Source: Candidatus Helarchaeota archaeon (lineage in GTDB: Archaea; Asgardarchaeota; Lokiarchaeia; Helarchaeales; RDOG01). From it: DNA of 47,349 bases. The stretch covers positions 85,350-132,698 of the forward strand of contig JALGVI010000003.1 in NCBI GenBank assembly GCA_029838215.1. The letters run 5' to 3'. Shown here piece by piece: positions 9,147 through 17,204 of this stretch (the first letter of the stretch is position 1; each line of letters starts with the position of its first letter). The position numbers and the translations under genes were made by a program. The notes under the pieces were generated by a model. The model was not told where the DNA came from. It did not search any database and saw nothing but the letters and a program-made list of their open reading frames with translations.

Positions 9147-10391
9147 TCAAAATTTCACGGATAATGGAAGGTACAAGGATATCTCAACTTCAGTGTCCTT
9201 TTCGAACCCTTCCACATTCTCTGGGATTTCAAGAACACCATCGGCTCTTGTTGTTGAGCTAATAATACCTGCTGCTTTAATTCGCACGCTTGTCGCTTCT
9301 AATATATTTCCACTCTTATCTATCCTCACCCGAACGAAATCACGTCTTCCCAATTTTGATGGTATGGCTGTTCGAAGTCTTGCTTTTACTTTCGGTCGTG
9401 GATCTGTTACTGATGCTCCTTGCATTTTTCGTATTGTCGGTCCCGTAAACACTTCAAAAGCAATCATCGTAGATACTGGAAATCCCGGCAAGCAAAATAT
9501 CAAATTGTCTTGGACTTTTCCCACTGCAATTGGGCTTCCAGGGCGCATCGAAACGCCGTGAAATAATATTTCTCCTTCTTCTTGAAGGATTAATGGTAAG
9601 TAATCCCTTTCACCAACTGAAGTTCCTCCCGAAAAAACAACGATATCTGCATCGAGGGCCGAATGAAGTGCATTTTTTAAAATATCTTTATCATCCTGAA
9701 TGATGCCCCTCTTTATTGGCACTCCGCCGTATAATTCTGTATAAGACTTAATTAAACATGAATTAGTTTCAATGATTTGCCCGATTTTAGGCGTTTTTCC
9801 TGGTTCAATTAATTCACTTCCCGTGGATATTATTGCAACTCGGGGTTGTTTATAGACTGGGATTTCAATGATCCCACTAGAAATAAGGATTGTAAGATCT
9901 TGCGGTCTAAGCGCGTGCCCTTTTTTTAAAAGAAGATCTCCTTTTTTTACATCTTCGCCTAATTTCATGACGTGTTTACCCGGAACTGTGGGAAAATGAA
10001 TTTCCAATTGTCCATTTTCTTCTTCTGCCTCTTCAATCTTGATGACTGCGTTTGCTCCCTTGGGAATGGGTGATCCCGTGGCTACCTGAATCGCCGTGCC
10101 CGAGTGAACTTCTTTTTGTGAGGTTTCATAAATTTGAATTTGATCAATGATTTGCATTCTTGCAGGGTTAGTTTGACTACACCCAAATGTGTCTTCGGCT
10201 CGAACGGCATATCCGTCCATTGCCGACCGTTCAAAATGAGGAATGTTTACCCGTGAATGAATGTCTTTTGCCACAACTCTTCTTAATGCAGAATCTACGT
10301 TGATAATTTCCTCTGGCATTAACTTGAAATGTGTTTCTAAGATTCTCCATGCATCCTGAATGGATACTAATTGTCTAAATCCATCTTTCAT
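9147..10391 (-). CDS. moeA: molybdopterin molybdenumtransferase MoeA (upstream copy)
   Basis: This first gene of a two-moeA operon encodes 414 residues with canonical motifs: SAMDGYAVRAEDT, VATGSPIPKGANAV, STGSELIEPGKTP, GGTSVGERDYLP, MRPGSPIAVG and LPGFPVSTM. The VGERD motif is the usual form of the MogA/MoeA catalytic region, so this is the more conventional of the two copies. The metal inserted (Mo or W) cannot be told from sequence; tungsten is likely for an anaerobic archaeon. The stop codon is 9 nt from the next start, which implies co-transcription and probably translational coupling through the intervening GAGGTGA. Confidence 0.93.
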   Translation of the reverse strand: MKDGFRQLVSIQDAWRILETHFKLMPEEIINVDSALRRVVAKDIHSRVNIPHFERSAMDGYAVRAEDTFGCSQTNPARMQIIDQIQIYETSQKEVHSGTAIQVATGSPIPKGANAVIKIEEAEEENGQLEIHFPTVPGKHVMKLGEDVKKGDLLLKKGHALRPQDLTILISSGIIEIPVYKQPRVAIISTGSELIEPGKTPKIGQIIETNSCLIKSYTELYGGVPIKRGIIQDDKDILKNALHSALDADIVVFSGGTSVGERDYLPLILQEEGEILFHGVSMRPGSPIAVGKVQDNLIFCLPGFPVSTMIAFEVFTGPTIRKMQGASVTDPRPKVKARLRTAIPSKLGRRDFVRVRIDKSGNILEATSVRIKAAGIISSTTRADGVLEIPENVEGFEKDTEVEISLYLPLSVKF

Positions 10392-10550
10392 TCGTTTAAA
10401 GCTCCATCCAAGTCAAATCATTTACATGTATTTAGTCTTTTAACAAGTTAATTCTCAAATATTTCTATGGTCTGATGCCTTAAAAATGAGATAGCGACTA
10501 AAAAAAAAGGAAATTTAGACTTTTTAAGACAGTTATCCACACGAGCGAAT

Positions 10551-11753
10551 TTAAAGATCATCCAATTTATTCTTCAGTTCTTCAATTACGCCAAGTATCT
10601 TTTCATCAGGACGGTTTTCTTCATAACTGTTTTTAATGAATTTTTCAAAGAAATCCAACTCTTCCAATAGGTTGGGTTTGACGTGTAGTCCCTTGATTTT
10701 AAATTCCTTGGAAATACGTTTAGTTTTATCAACCACGCTTAAGAATGACCAAGACGGTAAATTCTTTAATATTATTTTTTCAAGTGCCTTGTTGACAAGT
10801 CTGGTGTTATGCAAGATTAATTGTCTTTTAGGAAGGGAAGAATCTCTCACTAATTCGATTTCATCACCCACGTGTACCGTCCAACGGGATTTTTTCCTAT
10901 TAACTTTTACCCAAATCGGTAATATGGGGGAACCAAACTTTAATGCCTTGGCTGCCACTGCTGGAACCGTTCGGCAGTACTCGGAAAAAAACTTAACATA
11001 TGGAAATATTTTATATCCTGAGTCTGCTAACCAAATTAAAATTCCATTATTCTCAAGGACTTTATTAATACTCTTTCCCACTGAAGGATCTTGTTCCACG
11101 GCATCTATTACATCAATGGCTGCCTTCATGTCATTAATAATTGCAGGAACAGTTTTGACATCAATTAATTGAGTTACTTTGTATCCGCTGTAACCAAGAA
11201 ATGACGTGCAAACCATGTGATGCCCGTGATGTGCTGCAAGCAGTATGACTCCTTTTCCTTTACGTTTTGCCTCATCAATTTTTTCCAATCCAAAGCCCTT
11301 CACATATTTCGGAACATCTGATGGATATCGTCGAAATGAGCAAAATACAAGCAAATCTTCAAACCAAAGCCGTCCCATGAATTCGAAGTGCTTGAGGGCG
11401 ATATATTCCTTGATTTTTTCACGCGTTTGGTGATCATAACGCTGGAGTCTATCTTTAAGAACAAACTCGACATTGTCCATTGTTTGTGTTTTAAATTTTT
11501 TGTCCAAACCCGAAATGAATCTGCAAAACTTCGAAAATAGATACACCCAAATGAATGGTAATTTTCTCGTGAATTTGAACCAGTTTTTTCGATTCATGAG
11601 CTTGACGAAACCGATATTGAATGGATGTGCGTAAGGGTTTACAAAGGAATCTTGAGTTCCTGCTGAGTTAAATTCAATTTTTTCAACTTGTACTCGCCCA
11701 AAAAGATTAATGTGGAGTATTTTTTCTAATAAAGATTTCTTTTCTTTATTCAT
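10551..11753 (-). CDS. LpxL/HtrB-like lysophospholipid acyltransferase homologue, altered active site
   Basis: The 400-residue protein resembles bacterial lipid A and phosphatidylinositol-mannoside acyltransferases of the LPLAT superfamily. The region GKGVILLAAHHGHHM (about residues 165-180) aligns with the catalytic H-X4-D/E block of LpxL (as in AHFGNWE), and FFSEYCRTVPAVAAKAL plus SPILPIWVK match the downstream substrate-site blocks. The acid of H-X4-D/E is replaced by Met here, so normal acyl transfer may be lost or altered. C-terminal residues 310-400 are lysine-rich and helical. Such proteins are not expected in classical archaea, which make ether lipids from isoprenoids. It is a single-gene unit: the neighbours are moeA and a divergent DNA methyltransferase. 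Acceptor and donor are unknown. Confidence 0.7.
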   Translation of the reverse strand: MNKEKKSLLEKILHINLFGRVQVEKIEFNSAGTQDSFVNPYAHPFNIGFVKLMNRKNWFKFTRKLPFIWVYLFSKFCRFISGLDKKFKTQTMDNVEFVLKDRLQRYDHQTREKIKEYIALKHFEFMGRLWFEDLLVFCSFRRYPSDVPKYVKGFGLEKIDEAKRKGKGVILLAAHHGHHMVCTSFLGYSGYKVTQLIDVKTVPAIINDMKAAIDVIDAVEQDPSVGKSINKVLENNGILIWLADSGYKIFPYVKFFSEYCRTVPAVAAKALKFGSPILPIWVKVNRKKSRWTVHVGDEIELVRDSSLPKRQLILHNTRLVNKALEKIILKNLPSWSFLSVVDKTKRISKEFKIKGLHVKPNLLEELDFFEKFIKNSYEENRPDEKILGVIEELKNKLDDL

Positions 11754-11888
11754 ATCTGCCCGTTCCGATTTCGATTAAGTTATTCTTATGGCTTTTATTT
11801 TTAAACAAACTTAATAAAAATATGGATGATTTTTAAAATATAAATTTGCAATAGAATTTTTATTTCAGACGAATTTGCGTGGTCTGAC

Positions 11889-14729
11889 GTGACGAGGCTA
11901 AAGAAAAAGCACGGAAACTTTCAACGACAAGTTGAAAAAACATTTTTGAATTCGATGAAAGAGCTAAATGAGTTTATCATTTATGAATTATTGAAGCAAC
12001 CACAAATTACCGATTTAATTACTGGGGTTGTAGGATCTTCGAGTTCAAGTAGTTGGAATAAAAGTCGATTTTTTTTACAAGAATTGTTATTTTATCATGC
12101 AGACATTATATTGATTAGGGCTTTTTTCGAATATATTCTGAAGAATGGAAGTAATGAAAGAAAAGTTTTTCACGTTTCATTAATAAAACCGACAAATCTC
12201 GAAGAAGATGCGGCATTTTCGAAAATCCAACAATCTTTTAGCGATTTTGAACATGCCAAAATTAAAGAATTGCTCCTAAGAAAAATGGAAGTCCAATTTT
12301 CTTCCTATAAAGAATTTATCAAGCCGACTTTTCTATCACTTTATTTGGAGAATTCTTTAAAGTATAAAAGATTACTCACGTGGAATGATAGCTTGAGCGT
12401 GGTTGTTAAATTTGTTTACGTGAAGTCATTGAAGAAGGGAAAAGGTGTTTACTATACATCTCCTGAAATTTGTGAAAAAATGATTTATTTATCATTAAAG
12501 CCCTTATGTGAAACAAAGATCTTAAATCCATTGCGAGAATTGATTTCTAAACAATCAAAGCTTGATTCTCAAGAAATAAAATCCCGCCTTTCTTCGATAA
12601 TGAATCATTTATTACAACTAAAAATACTCGATCCATCAATGGGAACGGGCAACTTTCTGATTGCCGCTTTTAACTTCTTGGGCGGCTTGCACGAGGTTAT
12701 CGTGAATGAATTGAAAAAGATTGACGTGGAAATAGTCAATGAGGTTCTTCGCTCCGAAAAAGCAAACTTTCTTATGGATGGAACACCTAATAACTTTTCT
12801 CTGTGGCAAGAACATATTTTAACTCATGTCCTGCACGGGCTTGATATTGATCCTAAGGCGACCTTGATTGCAAAAATGCTCCTTTTCCTTGAATTTGTCA
12901 ATTCTTTTAAAGCTTCAGATGATCTTTTTTGGAAGTTGGACCTGAATTTTTTGACAAGAAATGCTTTGGTTTCCCCCATTAATTTTCATGATGAAGATGC
13001 AGGACGGCATTTTAGATCATGCCAGAAACAAATGGTGAGCATTTTGAATATCAGAGAAAAACTCCGGCAGATTACCGATGTTTCAGAAATTCTATCATTA
13101 ACTGAAAAAAAGAAACTCATTGAAACCCAACTTCGTGATGGATTCATCCAAGAAATGTTAACAAGTGAAATATTAAGACAAGACGATCTACAAAAGTTCA
13201 TGCCGGTAATATGGCAACTTGATTTTCCTGAAATCTTCTTTTTGAAGGATGGCACGTTGAAGCATGCTTCACGGCAAGGTTTTGATCTCGTGATTGGAAA
13301 TCCACCCTGGGAAAAATGGAAGGGGCAAAAACACGAGTGGGGTGAGTTGTTTGCAAGCACGAGCCTCTATAAAACAGGAAATACCGCTGAGGTTGTTTCG
13401 GAGCTTTTAAAAAAGGATGAACTTCGTCAAGATTTTGAAGATTATAAAGGTCATTACAGGAGAGTTGCTCGATTCCTAAAAGCACGTTTTAGTTTGACAA
13501 GTCGTGGCGATCAAAACCTTTACAAGATATTTCTCGAACTTTTTTTGATATTAACTAAGAAAGATGGCATTTTTTCCATTATATGTCCAGCAGATGTTCT
13601 TTCAAATAAAGGTACTGATATTCTCCGATCCCATTTATTGAAGAATGTGAATATTTCATCACTCCTTGAAATCATTTCCGGCAAAGAATTTTTCCCGCAG
13701 ATCCACGATAATATTTCCGTCATGATCCTGACGGTTCGCAAGGGAAATCCCACGAAATTTATTTATACTCGCACGAAAATCTCAACGAAAGATGGTCTCT
13801 TAGATGTTGATGATGACTTGGTTCGGAAGAAATTGAAGCAAAATATCAAGATGGGTAAGAATCCACCCCACATTTCCTATTTCTCTGCTTCTATTATTGA
13901 GAACCACACCCCAAAGACTAATTCCATTCCACTTTTTGATTCTTCACGCTCTGTTTCTGTCACCCGTAAGATGTTCCGTTATCCAAAACTTGGAGACAAA
14001 GAATGGGGCTGTAAAACCTCGTCTGGATTTCACATGACAAAAGCACGAAGAAATCGTTGGATTATTCGGCAGAAAACTCGCATCCCCGTTATCAAGGGTG
14101 AAAACTTGGTTCGATTTGGACATAATAATAAAATAAAATGGTGGGTGCAAGAAGAAAAGGAAAAAAATCTTACATTCTGGGGTCAAGATTATATCGGATG
14201 GAAAAACGTCACAGGAAACGACTCGCGAAGAAGAATGCGCGTCGTGCTTTTCAAGGCCAATACCGTAGCAGTCGGCAATTGCATCAATGTTATTTATAAT
14301 TTTCCATTAGGATCTGGTAAATATCTCTGTGCAATGATGAACTCCCTGCCTTTTGAGTTCCGGCTCAGGCAAATCTGCTTGGGAAATAACATAAACAATT
14401 ACATAATGGAAGAAATGCCTGTTCCCCTGCATGATCCTTCTAATCTAATCCACCGTGCAATTGAATCATGGTACGATGATTTTCATCCAATGAGCATGGA
14501 TTGGGCAAGACTTCACGGAAATACAAGGTCTTCAATTAAAAAATCCAATTTAGAGCTAAGATACATCCAATATTCTTCCCAACTTGATGCTCTAAGTGCG
14601 ATGGCTTATGATTTAGATCAGGAAGATCTCAACACCGTGTTAGCTGCTCACGATAAGCTTTGGAATGATTATAAAAAACTCGTTATACAAAATTTCAAAG
14701 ATTTTAAAGCAAAATTCTCAAAGGAATGA
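11889..14729 (+). CDS. large NPPW-type DNA adenine methyltransferase, type IIG-like
   Basis: The 946-residue protein has motif X KGVYYTSPE at about residue 186, SAM motif ILDPSMGTGNFL at about 245, and catalytic VIGNPPWEKWKG at about 470. The gap of roughly 225 residues between the SAM and catalytic motifs is about twice that of the 857-residue homologue at 5243-7816 and holds a helical insert. The C-terminal part contains WIIRQKTRIPVIKGENLVRF and FPLGSGKYL, typical of the target-recognition half of type IIG enzymes. I see no PD-(D/E)XK motif in the N-terminal 180 residues. Translation begins at a GTG with no clear ribosome site, possibly a short-leader transcript. It is flanked by unrelated genes and converges with the transglutaminase-like gene. 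Confidence 0.85.
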   Translation: MTRLKKKHGNFQRQVEKTFLNSMKELNEFIIYELLKQPQITDLITGVVGSSSSSSWNKSRFFLQELLFYHADIILIRAFFEYILKNGSNERKVFHVSLIKPTNLEEDAAFSKIQQSFSDFEHAKIKELLLRKMEVQFSSYKEFIKPTFLSLYLENSLKYKRLLTWNDSLSVVVKFVYVKSLKKGKGVYYTSPEICEKMIYLSLKPLCETKILNPLRELISKQSKLDSQEIKSRLSSIMNHLLQLKILDPSMGTGNFLIAAFNFLGGLHEVIVNELKKIDVEIVNEVLRSEKANFLMDGTPNNFSLWQEHILTHVLHGLDIDPKATLIAKMLLFLEFVNSFKASDDLFWKLDLNFLTRNALVSPINFHDEDAGRHFRSCQKQMVSILNIREKLRQITDVSEILSLTEKKKLIETQLRDGFIQEMLTSEILRQDDLQKFMPVIWQLDFPEIFFLKDGTLKHASRQGFDLVIGNPPWEKWKGQKHEWGELFASTSLYKTGNTAEVVSELLKKDELRQDFEDYKGHYRRVARFLKARFSLTSRGDQNLYKIFLELFLILTKKDGIFSIICPADVLSNKGTDILRSHLLKNVNISSLLEIISGKEFFPQIHDNISVMILTVRKGNPTKFIYTRTKISTKDGLLDVDDDLVRKKLKQNIKMGKNPPHISYFSASIIENHTPKTNSIPLFDSSRSVSVTRKMFRYPKLGDKEWGCKTSSGFHMTKARRNRWIIRQKTRIPVIKGENLVRFGHNNKIKWWVQEEKEKNLTFWGQDYIGWKNVTGNDSRRRMRVVLFKANTVAVGNCINVIYNFPLGSGKYLCAMMNSLPFEFRLRQICLGNNINNYIMEEMPVPLHDPSNLIHRAIESWYDDFHPMSMDWARLHGNTRSSIKKSNLELRYIQYSSQLDALSAMAYDLDQEDLNTVLAAHDKLWNDYKKLVIQNFKDFKAKFSKE

Positions 14730-14752
14730 ATCAGCAGAAGAAGATAACAAAT

Positions 14753-14766
14753 CTTTTTTAAAAAGA
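14753..14766. terminator. bidirectional A/T terminator between convergent genes
   Basis: A T run directly followed by an A run lies in the 59-bp gap between two convergent genes, giving a T tract on each strand. This fits a shared archaeal termination site for the methyltransferase and the transglutaminase-like gene. Confidence 0.4.
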
Positions 14767-14788
14767 ATTGGAAGCATTTTAGATTTTC

Positions 14789-15409
14789 TCATCGTGTTTT
14801 TGCACCCGCAAATGGATATATTTTCTGGAACTCTTTAAATATTTCATTAAAAGGGAATTCTGCTGAAGTCCCCCTGTCTAAAACATATTCAATGTGTTTT
14901 TCACCATTTTTTGTTTTGGATGGTAGTATGGCATCGTGTATTCCGTCAAATTCAACAGGAATGTGCCCAAATTTCTCACAAAGACCAAGATCAAATGCGG
15001 GAGTTGCCTTGACCCATTTTCCTTTCAAGAAAAGATCAGCATATCCGTGATAGACAAAGAGATTTGTTCCCATGTGTTTCATCAATTTCTCCGTGGCTTG
15101 ATAATTTCTAATATCGGCAAAATGAAATCGAGCAGGAATCTCAACGGCTCTGGCTAATGCAATCAGGACACATGCTTTTTGAACACACCAACCGATTCTC
15201 GCCTTGATCCTGCTTGATGCCTTATATCGAGATTTTCCTACAAATAGGCTATTGTAAGGATCATAACGTACCTCATCACGTGTCCAATAAAAAACTGTTT
15301 TTGCTTTCTCAATGGGATCTTTGATGTCCTTTGTAAGTTTTTCAGCCACTTCAAGAACGATTGGGGAATCCGAATCCACAAAATAGGTTGGCTCTAAATA
15401 TTCTTTCAT
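14789..15409 (-). CDS. transglutaminase-like cysteine protease-fold protein
   Basis: The 206-residue protein has the transglutaminase-like core: FYWTRDEVRYDPYN, then the nucleophile in GWCVQKACVLIALARAVEIPAR, the His in VYHGYADLFLKGKWV, and the Asp in KATPAFD, forming a Cys-His-Asp triad. It lacks a signal peptide and membrane segments, so it should act in the cytoplasm. Family members are peptidases, amidases or cross-linking enzymes; the reaction here is unknown. The ATG follows AAGGA at a suitable distance. It converges with the methyltransferase gene on its left and is divergent from the HepT/MntA pair on its right. Confidence 0.85.
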   Translation of the reverse strand: MKEYLEPTYFVDSDSPIVLEVAEKLTKDIKDPIEKAKTVFYWTRDEVRYDPYNSLFVGKSRYKASSRIKARIGWCVQKACVLIALARAVEIPARFHFADIRNYQATEKLMKHMGTNLFVYHGYADLFLKGKWVKATPAFDLGLCEKFGHIPVEFDGIHDAILPSKTKNGEKHIEYVLDRGTSAEFPFNEIFKEFQKIYPFAGAKTR

Positions 15410-15490
15410 TTGAAATTCCTTATGGTAAATTCCTACAATATATTTGTGAATCTTTTTATCAATGCTTGAGTTATAAAAGATTAGTTAAAA

Positions 15491-15500
15491 TTTATATTTA
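15491..15500 (+). promoter_or_regulatory. TATA box of the HepT/MntA operon
   Basis: TTTATATTTA lies about 25-30 nt before a likely transcription start near 15522. From there a short leader carrying AGGAAGGAAG leads into the HepT frame. No competing rightward gene is present. Confidence 0.45.
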
Positions 15501-15579
15501 ATTATTACAAAAAACGGAAAGTCTTCAAAAAGGAAGGAAGATTGAGAATATTTCTAGATTAAATCGGTACAGAGAGAAA

Positions 15580-15960
15580 ATGAATTTCATCATTGAAAAG
15601 ATGGAGACCATACCAGTAAACAACTATACTATTTTGGAAAAAGAAGGCATTTTTTATAGAGAAATTGTTTCAATTGAAGCCGCGATGGATTTAATCGCAA
15701 TGATGTTGAAGGACATGGGTAAAACTGTTTCGGATGATTATTCCAACATACAAAATCTGATGGATTTGAAAATTATCTCTAAAGAACTTGCTAATGAATT
15801 AAGAAAATGTAATGGACTTAGAAACGTGTTGGTCCATCGATATAACTCTATTGATGATGATCTTGCAATAAATTCGATTAGTGAAATAAAAACAATCTTA
15901 TCTGACCTGATCAAAATCGTTGAGGATTTCTTGAATGAATTTGGAAAAAATACGCAATGA
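15580..15960 (+). CDS. hepT: HEPN-domain toxin, HepT family
   Basis: The 126-residue product is an all-helical HEPN protein (former DUF86) with the RNase signature RNVLVHRY (R-X4-H-Y) near residue 90. HepT toxins cut or are silenced by their cognate MNT nucleotidyltransferase, and here the MntA gene follows with a 26-nt overlap. The first AUG is at 15580, but the same frame is open and protein-like back to an AUU at 15541 next to AGGAAGGAAG. The added residues include ISRLNRYREK, the typical HepT N-terminal helix. The true start may therefore be the AUU, giving 139 residues. The antitoxin acts in related systems by adding AMP to the Tyr of this motif, and that Tyr is present. Confidence 0.85.
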   Translation: MNFIIEKMETIPVNNYTILEKEGIFYREIVSIEAAMDLIAMMLKDMGKTVSDDYSNIQNLMDLKIISKELANELRKCNGLRNVLVHRYNSIDDDLAINSISEIKTILSDLIKIVEDFLNEFGKNTQ

Positions 15961-16345
15961 TTTAAAATTTCTGGCGAAGAAAGAAGTAGTTCTTTATGGT
16001 TCACGTGTTGATGAAAATCATCATGAGAGATCGGATATTGATATTGCGGTGATTACCAGAAATTCCAATAAAGATGAAAATCTAAAATATTTTTGGGATA
16101 TTCTGGGAAAGGCACCTGCAATTTATGATATCAGAATATTTGAACTGCTTCCTTTAAAAATAAAGATCGAGATTGCAGACCAGTTCATTGTCATTTTTGG
16201 CGATAAGAGCGAAATATCTGAATATTTTTATTTTTATAGGAAATTATGGAAGGACTCAAAATGGCGAATCGAATCGAATCAATTTCGAGATTCGCGTGAA
16301 AAGATCTTTTTAATAAGAAAACATTTAGGCAAGAAGAATTGGTAA
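15935..16345 (+). CDS. mntA: MntA-type nucleotidyltransferase antitoxin
   Basis: The 136-residue protein is a minimal nucleotidyltransferase with VVLYGSRVDENHHERSDIDIAVI, the GSX10DXD metal-binding motif of the MNT family. Its start lies 26 nt inside the preceding HEPN gene in another frame, the usual arrangement of HepT/MntA type VII toxin-antitoxin modules. In characterised pairs the enzyme AMPylates the toxin's R-X4-H-Y motif and blocks RNA cleavage. The C terminus is rich in basic residues (KKNW end). It converges with the leftward sulfur operon, and the gap holds an A-rich and T-rich terminator-like stretch at 16357-16375. Confidence 0.85.
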   Translation: MNLEKIRNDLKFLAKKEVVLYGSRVDENHHERSDIDIAVITRNSNKDENLKYFWDILGKAPAIYDIRIFELLPLKIKIEIADQFIVIFGDKSEISEYFYFYRKLWKDSKWRIESNQFRDSREKIFLIRKHLGKKNW

Positions 16346-16400
16346 AATTTCTCTAATAAAAAAAGAAGTTTTTTAATGATTTCATTGCTCTATTTAAAAG

Positions 16401-17204
16401 TCATGGCAAGATGATCGTGTCAACGAAGAGTTCATACTCTTCATCCTCATTTAAATCATGGACTCTAACTTTTTCTACGGAATTTGTTCCAATAATTTCT
16501 AATAATTCTGTTTCGAGTAACACCTTCACGTCAGAACGTTTCAATTTCTTTTTTAGTTCATCCGAACCAAAGATATATTTTAAAGCTGTCATCCAGATCA
16601 CGCGCCCGGTAATTTTGGTCAAGTCAATTGCCAATTGGATGGTCTTTTCGCCATTTTCAACTATGAGCACTCGTTTATCTCGAAATTTCTCCAAGTCCTC
16701 ATACTCTTTATAGACTCCTTTTTCAAGAAATTCATCGAGTCCGATGATTTCCTTTGGTTCTGTAACCACGACGCCCTTGCACGTGCCTTCGACTTGTGGT
16801 ATTTCTTCTATGCCAGCACCGCCCCGGATACCGGATCTCCAATTCTTGATGGCTTTATGGAGTGCATCCGCAGCAAGGTTTGAACAATGCATTTTTATTG
16901 GAGGCAGACCATCTAACTCTTCCGCCACGTTATTTCTCGTGATTTTCATTGCCTCATCAAGGGTTTTTCCCTTTGCCATCTCAGTAATCATGCTACTAGT
17001 TGCCACGGCTGACCCGCAACCAAAGGTCTTGAATTTTATGTCGACAATGCGGTCATCTTGCACGCGAATGTAGATATCCATTAAATCGCCGCAAACGGGA
17101 TTTCCAACGCGTCCAACGGCAACGTCGTCTCCTTCTAAAGTCCCTACATTACGGGGATTTCGAAAATGTTCTAAAACTTTTGCTGAATATTGTGTCGATT
17201 TCAT
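16401..17204 (-). CDS. iscU: IscU Fe-S scaffold fused to a degenerate thioredoxin-reductase-like domain
   Basis: Residues 1-150 are an IscU scaffold: the three cluster cysteines are Cys38 (NPVCGD), Cys63 (FGCGSA) and Cys107 (KMHCSN), Asp40 is kept, and LPPIK is the chaperone-recognition-like motif. Residues about 172-267 align with the NAD(P)-binding half of thioredoxin reductase: EKFRDKRVLIVENGEKT corresponds to the GxGxxA strand-loop, and the tract VRVHDLNEDEEYELFVDTI to its closing strands. The glycine loop reads ENGEKT, so nucleotide binding is doubtful. Ordinary IscU has about 130-150 residues, so this is a fusion. The ATG overlaps the iscS stop (TGATG) and follows GGAGG by 7 nt, indicating coupled translation in the order tusA, dsrE-like, iscS, iscU. 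Confidence 0.88.
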   Translation of the reverse strand: MKSTQYSAKVLEHFRNPRNVGTLEGDDVAVGRVGNPVCGDLMDIYIRVQDDRIVDIKFKTFGCGSAVATSSMITEMAKGKTLDEAMKITRNNVAEELDGLPPIKMHCSNLAADALHKAIKNWRSGIRGGAGIEEIPQVEGTCKGVVVTEPKEIIGLDEFLEKGVYKEYEDLEKFRDKRVLIVENGEKTIQLAIDLTKITGRVIWMTALKYIFGSDELKKKLKRSDVKVLLETELLEIIGTNSVEKVRVHDLNEDEEYELFVDTIILP

